64,000 bases of DNA from JAAFJT01 sp043772905 (GTDB lineage Bacteria > Bacteroidota > Bacteroidia > Chitinophagales > Saprospiraceae). Position numbers and translations under genes: made by a program. Within the stretch, counting starts at the first letter, position 1. Each line of letters opens with the position of its first letter. Shown here in pieces: positions 58,290-64,000 of the stretch. The stretch covers positions 7,675 through 71,674 of the forward strand of contig JAYVFS010000274.1 of the NCBI GenBank assembly GCA_043772905.1. The letters run 5' to 3'. The notes under the pieces are model-generated. The model saw only the letters and a program-made list of their open reading frames with translations, searched no databases and was not told where the DNA came from.

Positions 58290-59045
58290 ATGAACATTAG
58301 TACTTATAAAGATTTAATAGCAAACTTGCCTGTAAAAGAACAATGTTTTACAACAAAACGAAGCACTTGGCAATGGGCTAATGAAGATAAAAAGAATGAA
58401 AAAGGAAATAAAATAGATTTAGAAGAAGAGTATGAATGGTTAAAAAAGTATAATGATAAATGGTTTACCAAAAATGATACTTTAAGTAATAAAAAAGAAG
58501 AAGTACATACTTTAACAATTAGTCGACAAGATATTTTTAATTGCAATAATTCAGATTCCTTCAAAGAATTTATCTTAAAAACAATTTATTGGGGTTACAC
58601 AGGTGGTACACGTGGTAATCATTTTAGAGATATTTTAAGTGAAATTAAAACAATAGAAGACGTTTTATTAGAATTAAAACGAAAAACTAATTTAAATGAA
58701 GATGATTTTAATAAAGCTGCAAATGATTTTAAACCAATTACAGGGCTTGGACTTTCAACTTATAGTAAGTTATTGTATTTTCTTGACATTAAATTCAATG
58801 ATTATCCTTGTTTAATATTAGACCAACGTATTATTGATGTTTTTAACAATAATAATCTTTTTGAAGAATTAAAGATAAAGTCAATCATCAAGATGAATAA
58901 GAATAATAAAGAAACAAAATCTATTGATTATTTAAGGTATTTACGTTTAATAAATCAATTAGCATTGAAATTAAATACAAAAGAAGAAAATATTGAACAA
59001 TTCCTTTTTACATTTGGTAATCATTTAAAGCCTATTAAACAATAA
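58290..59045 (+). CDS. OGG-like helix-hairpin-helix protein, AT-rich
   Basis: 251 residues. ITGLGLSTYSKLLYFLDIKF is a helix-hairpin-helix with the following ILDQRII (D position) seen in 8-oxoguanine-glycosylase-fold proteins of bacteria. YWGYTGGTRGNHFRD precedes it. The gene is much more AT-rich than its neighbours and lies in the middle of a sugar operon, so it is probably transferred. Activity on DNA is inferred from fold only. Confidence 0.75.
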   Translation: MNISTYKDLIANLPVKEQCFTTKRSTWQWANEDKKNEKGNKIDLEEEYEWLKKYNDKWFTKNDTLSNKKEEVHTLTISRQDIFNCNNSDSFKEFILKTIYWGYTGGTRGNHFRDILSEIKTIEDVLLELKRKTNLNEDDFNKAANDFKPITGLGLSTYSKLLYFLDIKFNDYPCLILDQRIIDVFNNNNLFEELKIKSIIKMNKNNKETKSIDYLRYLRLINQLALKLNTKEENIEQFLFTFGNHLKPIKQ

Positions 59046-59112
59046 ATTATTTTAAAATAGTAATAAATACTGAGGGGGCCTCAATTCATCATTCATAACT
59101 CATCATTAATTT

Positions 59113-60258
59113 ATGGCACAACACACAGTAGGAATAATCATGAACGGCGTGACAGGACGCATGGGGACAAATCAACATTTGCTGCGTTCCATCGCCGAAA
59201 TCATGAAACAAGGAGGCGTAAAAACGAGCGATGGCGATACGATTATGCCTGACCCCATTCTCATCGGCAGAGATGAAAACAAATTAAACAGGCTTTGCAC
59301 ACTAACAGGTATTTCTAAAATGAGTACCGACTTAGATGAAGCCCTCAATGACCCACAGTACAGCATCTATTTTGATGCCCAAACGACAGGAAGGCGCGCC
59401 GATGCCGTCAAAGCAGCGGTCAAAGCAGGTAAACATATCTATTGTGAAAAGCCTATTGCCGTCAGTACGGCTTCGGCTTTGGAATTATACGATTTATGTA
59501 CTGAAGCAGGGCTTAAAAACGGCGTTGTCCAAGACAAACTGTGGTTGCCTGGCATTATGAAACTGAAACGTTTGATTCAACAAGATTTCTTTGGAAAGAT
59601 ATTGTCTGTCCGTGGCGAGTTCGGCTATTGGGTTTTTGAAGGCAATAATATTGCTGCACAACGCCCTTCTTGGAATTATCGCAAAGAAGATGACGGCGGT
59701 ATCATCGTTGATATGTTGTGTCATTGGCGGTATGTTTTAGATGAAGTTTTTGGCAAAGTAAAAGCCGTTTCTTGTCTGGGTGCGACGCATATTCCGAAAA
59801 GGGTTGATGAAAATGGAAAACCCTACGACTGTACAGCCGATGATGCTGCTTATGCGACTTTTGAATTGGAAAACGGTATTATTGCTCATTTCAACTCTTC
59901 TTGGGCAGTCCGAGTGCGCCGCGATGATTTGTTGACGCTTCAAGTGGATGGCACAAAAGGCTCTGCGGTGGCGGGTTTGCGCGAATGTTATATCCAACAT
60001 TATGGCAATACACCCAAGCCTGTTTGGAATCCTGATATGGTGCAATCTATTGATTTCTTTGGTGGTTGGTCAAAAGTACCTGAACAAGAAGTTCATGACA
60101 ATGCTTTTAAAGTACAATGGGAATTGTTCTTAAAACACGTTGTGAAAGACGAACCATTCCCTTGGAATTTGCGTGCTGGCGCAAAAGGTGTTCAATTGGC
60201 AGAAAAAGGGTTGGAAAGTTGGGCAAAACGAGCTTGGGTAGATGTACCGGAGCTGTGA
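59113..60258 (+). CDS. Gfo/Idh/MocA family oxidoreductase
   Basis: 381 residues. Rossmann start GIIMNGVTGRMGTNQ, CEKPIAVST (EKP motif) and GGIIVDMLCHWRYVLDE in the substrate domain. No signal, so cytosolic. Likely oxidises or epimerises an intermediate of the uronide-type pathway encoded by this cluster. A TTCATCATT leader ends 5 bases before the start, and a 10-mer copy is at 59068. Confidence 0.92.
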   Translation: MAQHTVGIIMNGVTGRMGTNQHLLRSIAEIMKQGGVKTSDGDTIMPDPILIGRDENKLNRLCTLTGISKMSTDLDEALNDPQYSIYFDAQTTGRRADAVKAAVKAGKHIYCEKPIAVSTASALELYDLCTEAGLKNGVVQDKLWLPGIMKLKRLIQQDFFGKILSVRGEFGYWVFEGNNIAAQRPSWNYRKEDDGGIIVDMLCHWRYVLDEVFGKVKAVSCLGATHIPKRVDENGKPYDCTADDAAYATFELENGIIAHFNSSWAVRVRRDDLLTLQVDGTKGSAVAGLRECYIQHYGNTPKPVWNPDMVQSIDFFGGWSKVPEQEVHDNAFKVQWELFLKHVVKDEPFPWNLRAGAKGVQLAEKGLESWAKRAWVDVPEL

Positions 60259-60391
60259 GCCGTCAGCTGATAGCTGAATAATTAAAAAAGCAAAAATAAC
60301 AAAAGCGATGAGCAGTTAGCTTTCAATAATCCGATTTTATAAATGCTGGTTGTTGCTGAAAGCTGATGGCTTATAGCTAAAAGCTGATAAA
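60245..60391 (+). repeat. AGCTGATAGCT-type repeats between oxidoreductase and SDR genes
   Basis: Units such as CAGCTGATAGCTGA (60265-60278) and AGCTGATGGCTTATAGCTAA (60361-60380) recur in the 133-base gap and in the flanking ends, with partial self-complementarity (AGCTxxTAGCT). Probably another intergenic repeat family. Confidence 0.6.
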
Positions 60392-61162
60392 ATGAAGAAA
60401 GTCGCATTAGTAACAGGTGGGAGCAGGGGTATTGGCTTAGGCATTGTAAAAGAACTCGCTATGCAGGGTTTTGACATCGCTATCAACGGCGTAAGACCCG
60501 AAAATGATGTTCAAGATGTTTTGGAAAGCATTAAAACATTAGGCGTTGATGTCATTTACTGCCAAGGCAATGTTGCATTGACGGCAGATAGAGCAAAAAT
60601 ACTGAGGGGGGTCAAAGAACATTTTAACCAACTCAATATCCTCGTCAACAATGCGGGTATTGCCCCCAGAGAAAGGCGGGATGTGTTGGACACAACAGAA
60701 GCCAGTTTTGATGAAGTCTTAAACACGAATCTAAAAAGCAATTATTTTTTAACACAAGCAGTAGCCAATTGGATGATTGAACAAAAGGAAAAACACCCCC
60801 CATTTTCAGGGTGTATCATCAGTGTTTCTTCTGTTTCAGCAACGGTTGCTTCCGTCAATCGGGGTGAATATTGTGTCTCAAAAGCAGGTATTAGCATGGT
60901 GACTCAACTTTTTGCTGCCCGTTTAGGCGAGTTTGATATCCCTGTTTATGAAATTCGCCCTGGTATCATCACAACCGATATGACTGCTGGCGTAAAAGAA
61001 AAATACGATAAACTCATAGAAGAAGGGCTTTTTGTACAAAAACGCTGGGGTACACCCGAAGATGTTGGAAAAGTAGTCGGGGCTTTGGCGATGGGTAGTT
61101 TTATGTATTCAACAGGTCAAGTATTTTTAGTGGATGGCGGGATAACCTTGCCGCGTTTATAG
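60392..61162 (+). CDS. Short-chain dehydrogenase/reductase
   Basis: 256 residues. TGGSRGIGLGIV (TGxxxGxG), LNILVNNAGIAP (NNAG), and YCVSKAG (YxxxK). The end YSTGQVFLVDGGITLPRL is typical of the family. Annotated relatives are 3-ketoacyl-ACP reductases, but in this operon it more likely acts on a sugar. A 10-mer copy with six Gs encodes ILRGV at 60600. Confidence 0.93.
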   Translation: MKKVALVTGGSRGIGLGIVKELAMQGFDIAINGVRPENDVQDVLESIKTLGVDVIYCQGNVALTADRAKILRGVKEHFNQLNILVNNAGIAPRERRDVLDTTEASFDEVLNTNLKSNYFLTQAVANWMIEQKEKHPPFSGCIISVSSVSATVASVNRGEYCVSKAGISMVTQLFAARLGEFDIPVYEIRPGIITTDMTAGVKEKYDKLIEEGLFVQKRWGTPEDVGKVVGALAMGSFMYSTGQVFLVDGGITLPRL

Positions 61163-61199
61163 TTTTTCAATTAACACCCCTCAGTAATAATGATGAATG

Positions 61200-61338
61200 A
61201 TAACATGGATTTTTTTTCTTAACCACATAGCCTCATAGTTCACATAGCTTTAAATGCAATTATTTGATTATCAGTATTTTATAAAACAAACTATGTGGAC
61301 TATGAGGCTATGTGTTGGAAAACAAAAATCCATGTTAT
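61200..61338. repeat. Nested inverted repeat, ACACATAG family
   Basis: Outer arms ATAACATGGATTTTT (61200-61214) and AAAAATCCATGTTAT (61324-61338); inner arms 61221-61247 and 61291-61316, close to the repeats at 32601 and 49908. Between SDR and MFS genes on the same strand, so it may limit read-through. Confidence 0.85.
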
Positions 61339-61398
61339 TATTTTCCAATTACAAACATTCAAATAAAATAAAAGGTAAATAATGAAATCAACAACAAG

Positions 61399-62637
61399 AT
61401 GCAAGCTGAAAAACTAAATTCTGGACAATACAAAGTCACCGCCACAGGCTTTTTAAGTTTGTTTTCAATCGTCGGTATTATGTTCTACGGGCTGCCCTTT
61501 TTCTTTGATATTTGGGTAAAAGACTTCGGTTGGTCTCGTGCAACAGTGACATCTGGCAATATCGTTGGGAAGGTTATTGTCGGTCCTCTGTTTGGCTTTG
61601 CCGCAGGCTGGTTTATTGACCGTTTTGGTCCTAGGCGGCTGATGCTTTCGGGCATTACGATGGTCGGTGTCGGGGTTATGGGTCTGGGCATGATGGATTC
61701 TCTGGGGCAATTTTATGCTTTTTATTTTCTCATTGCCTTGGGTTATATGTGTGGTGGTCCTTTGCCCAATCAAGTGTTGATTTCGAGATGGTTTGACAAA
61801 GCGAGAGGCAAAGCGATGGGCTTTGCTTATTTGGGTATTGGCGTTGGTGGTATGTTGGTGCCGCATATTGCACGGTGGTTAAATGTTCAAGTGGGTTGGC
61901 GTTCCTCATTGTTCGTATTGGGTTTTATTATTATTGCCGTTGCCTTTCCGATGGCATGGTTTGTCCAAGAAAACCCAACTGATGGTGCTGAAAAAGATAA
62001 ACCCAAAGAACCTAAAATCTCTTTGTCAACGGTTTTAAAAAGCAAATCTTTCTACCTGTTGGCGATTGGCAGTATGTGTTCGATTGGGGCAGTTGCAGGT
62101 GTCAGTCAGAATCTCAAATTGTTTTTAAGTCTCGATTTAAAATACACACAAGGAGAGGCGGCGAACATCTTATCGCTGGTTTTAGGTGCCAGCATTATTG
62201 GACGATTACTGATGGGTTGGTTAGCAGACAGATATGCTAAAAAATATGTGATGGTTTTGATTTATTCGCTCGTCACGCTTGCCATATTATTGCTTTACAC
62301 AACCACCTCGCCGACAGCTATTTATGTATTTGCTTTCATCTTCGGAATAGGGCTTGGTGGAGATTATATGATAATTCCTTTGATGGCGGCAGAGTTATTT
62401 GGGGTTAAAGTCATGGGTCGCGTTATGGGTCTTGTTTTAACCGTTGATGGATTAGCCGAAGCCTTTGGGCCTGTTTTAGCAGGCGGGTTGCGCGATAAAA
62501 CGGGCAGTTATGCGATGGCGTTTACGGTTTTAATTATTTTATCTGTCATTGGTACGATTGCGGTGATGATGCTGCCGCGTAAGCACTTAGGTTTGACACG
62601 AATTTCACAAATTACACGAATTGAAAATGATAAGTAA
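61399..62637 (+). CDS. MFS transporter
   Basis: 412 residues with 12 predicted membrane segments and a central polar loop (ENPTDGAEKDKPKEPK). The loop 2-3 motif is WFIDRFGPRRLM and the repeat after segment 8 is GWLADRYAKKYVM, as in oxalate/formate- or hexuronate-type MFS carriers. Likely imports the sugar acid used by the cluster. The last codons (RISQITRIEND) derive from the repeat word ACACGAATTTCACAAATTAC. Confidence 0.9.
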   Translation: MQAEKLNSGQYKVTATGFLSLFSIVGIMFYGLPFFFDIWVKDFGWSRATVTSGNIVGKVIVGPLFGFAAGWFIDRFGPRRLMLSGITMVGVGVMGLGMMDSLGQFYAFYFLIALGYMCGGPLPNQVLISRWFDKARGKAMGFAYLGIGVGGMLVPHIARWLNVQVGWRSSLFVLGFIIIAVAFPMAWFVQENPTDGAEKDKPKEPKISLSTVLKSKSFYLLAIGSMCSIGAVAGVSQNLKLFLSLDLKYTQGEAANILSLVLGASIIGRLLMGWLADRYAKKYVMVLIYSLVTLAILLLYTTTSPTAIYVFAFIFGIGLGGDYMIIPLMAAELFGVKVMGRVMGLVLTVDGLAEAFGPVLAGGLRDKTGSYAMAFTVLIILSVIGTIAVMMLPRKHLGLTRISQITRIENDK

Positions 62638-62751
62638 ATGAACGGAAATAAACGGGAAATTGATTTCTTGCAACTATTTGATAGTCAGCGTCTTAAAAAA
62701 TTCATCATTCATCATTTATCACTCATCATTACTTAATTTACTCATTTCAAC

Positions 62752-63681
62752 ATGAATAGAAGAGATTTTATTGCAACAAGCCTTGCAACAGCTATTTTAC
62801 CAAAAACAGATTTTCTTTTTGCAAAACCCGTTGCCGGTATGAAGATAAGTGTGTTTTCTAAAACCCTTCATTGGATGACAGACTACGAAACCTTAGCCAA
62901 TACCGTAGCTGAAATGGGCTTCGATGGCATTGACCTCACGGTGCGTCCTGAAGGGCATGTGCTTCCTGAAAAAGTTGAAATTGACCTGCCCAAAGCAGTA
63001 CAAGCAGCAAAAAAAGCGAATATCAGCATCCCTATGATGGTGACAAATATTTTGCAAGCCGATGCACTTGCCGAGGTTGTTTTAAAGACCGCCAGTGCTC
63101 AAAATATTAAGCATTACCGCATGGGTTGGTATAAGTATGATATGAAAAAAGACATCGTGGGGCAAGTGGATACGTTCACCCAACAAATGAAAGAGGTAAA
63201 TGAGTTGAATAAAAAATATAAGCTTTCAGGCGAATATCAGAATCATGGCGGACAATATCTGGGTGCGGCAATTTGGGATATGTACCCCATTTTCAAAAAA
63301 ATCAATTCGCCTTCTATGGGCGTTCAATTTGACATAAACCACGCAACTGCCGAAAGTGGCGCAAATTGGGAAACAAGTTTCAGGCTAATTGCACCCTATA
63401 TCAAATCCTTGCCTATCAAGGATTTCAAATGGGTTCTAAAAAACGGTGCGCTTCAAAAAGAAGGTTGTCCGCTCGGCGAAGGCATTATTAATTGGAAATT
63501 GTTTTTTCAATTAATCAAACAATACAATATCAATGTACCATTGACGATGCACTTTGAGTATGAGTTGGGCGGGGCAGAAAATGGGTCGAAAAACCCGAAA
63601 ATTGACACAAAAGAAATTACTGCGGCGATGAAAAAAGATTTAATTTTATTGAAAACTTGGCTGAAAGAGGCTGGTTTGTAA
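62752..63681 (+). CDS. Sugar phosphate isomerase/epimerase with Tat-like signal
   Basis: 309 residues. MNRRDFIATSLATAIL is a twin-arginine signal. TIM-barrel motifs: MGFDGIDLTVRPEGH, LSGEYQNHGGQ, GVQFDINHATAESG and LPIKDFKW. Probably periplasmic; substrate unknown. It is preceded by a TTCATCATT leader (62701-62730). No 10-mer copy in this gene. Confidence 0.9.
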   Translation: MNRRDFIATSLATAILPKTDFLFAKPVAGMKISVFSKTLHWMTDYETLANTVAEMGFDGIDLTVRPEGHVLPEKVEIDLPKAVQAAKKANISIPMMVTNILQADALAEVVLKTASAQNIKHYRMGWYKYDMKKDIVGQVDTFTQQMKEVNELNKKYKLSGEYQNHGGQYLGAAIWDMYPIFKKINSPSMGVQFDINHATAESGANWETSFRLIAPYIKSLPIKDFKWVLKNGALQKEGCPLGEGIINWKLFFQLIKQYNINVPLTMHFEYELGGAENGSKNPKIDTKEITAAMKKDLILLKTWLKEAGL

Positions 63682-63696
63682 CTAAATAATCACTCA

Positions 63697-63729
63697 AACT
63701 TTACGAAAGTTTTGAACTTTCGTAAAGTT
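63697..63729 (+). terminator. Perfect hairpin after the sugar operon
   Basis: AACTTTACGAAAGTT (63697-63711) pairs with AACTTTCGTAAAGTT (63715-63729). Same design as the hairpin after araA. Confidence 0.8.
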
Positions 63730-63828
63730 GTTAAGTCTTGAAAATCAATAACTTACGTTAGTTTTTCAATTTGGCAAAACTCCCGATTATTTAAGTTGGA
63801 CTACTTATAACAATATTTCGGTAAAAAA

Positions 63829-64000
63829 TTAGGCAGCAATTCTGCCAAAGTGATAGAGTTCTCTTATTTTAGGATTATTTTTATCGCCAACCTCGCCAAC
63901 CTCGCCAGCACCGATTGCTGTTGCAAAAACTTGTGCTGGAACACCCGCCTCTAAAAGCAATTTTTCAATCTGCATACCTGTCAAAGTTGCATATTCCGAC
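63829..64000 (-). CDS. Aldehyde dehydrogenase-like fragment, cut by window edge
   Basis: The visible 56 codons read EYATLTGMQIEKLLLEAGVP then QVFATAIGAGEVG, a stretch typical of the NAD-dependent aldehyde dehydrogenase fold. A duplicated GEVG (from a tandem GGCGAGGTT) is followed by unrelated-looking DKNNPKIRELYHFGRIAA and a stop. A full enzyme would need over 200 more residues here, so the gene is probably truncated or fused to a remnant. Confidence 0.5.
   Translation of the reverse strand, partial: SEYATLTGMQIEKLLLEAGVPAQVFATAIGAGEVGEVGDKNNPKIRELYHFGRIAA

Overview
The window looks like the chromosome of a Bacteroidota bacterium, probably from the Cytophagales/Saprospirales side. The evidence is many TonB-dependent receptors with carboxypeptidase-like N-termini, Bacteroidota lipoproteins and PorT-type barrels, promoters with a TAnnTTTG -7 element, few recognisable Shine-Dalgarno sequences, and an arabinose cluster with a Nudix-type AraR-like regulator. 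Genes are densely packed on both strands. No rRNA, tRNA, CRISPR array or prophage was seen.

Layout. 1-5.5 kb: a sigma-54 response regulator (cut by the window edge), rpoN, a CHASE3 histidine kinase and two single-domain receivers. 5.6-11.5 kb: envelope and small proteins, including a pentapeptide-repeat gene broken in a T7 tract. 11.6-20 kb: two TonB receptors, a DUF4249 lipoprotein and two PIN-domain toxin-antitoxin modules, one of which splits a TonB/DUF4249 pair. 20-23.8 kb: a cobalamin riboswitch, a BtuG-like beta-propeller lipoprotein and a BtuB-like receptor. 23.9-38.3 kb: mixed metabolism and envelope genes. 38.4-54.1 kb: pgi and a dispersed L-arabinose utilisation cluster (AraR-like regulator, araA, Na+/sugar symporter, aldose epimerase, araB, araD), with two BRO/DinD-like paralogues. 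54.1-56.0 kb: a graveyard of a frameshifted Uma2 gene and two decayed transposases. 56.0-63.7 kb: a GH88-like uronide or related sugar operon (hydrolase, two TIM-barrel isomerases, Gfo/Idh dehydrogenase, SDR, MFS carrier), interrupted by an AT-rich OGG-like gene.

The strongest unexplained signal is a short word, TACTGAGGGG (reverse CCCCTCAGTA). I count 49 perfect copies by eye, about one per 1.3 kb, 22 on one strand and 27 on the other. Chance would give about 0.1 copy in a window this size. It lies inside at least 31 coding positions in five of six possible phases, in intergenic regions, over stop codons and inside the B12 riboswitch. In conserved proteins it appears to replace residues rather than insert them. 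Density, lack of strand bias, tolerance in coding DNA and near absence from presumed recent arrivals resemble DNA uptake sequences (Pasteurellaceae, Neisseria) or cyanobacterial HIP1. I know of no such element described for Bacteroidota.

Other repeat layers are perfect intergenic palindromes at gene ends (several families) and a TTCATCATT leader placed just before start codons, which also occurs inside a TonB receptor gene.
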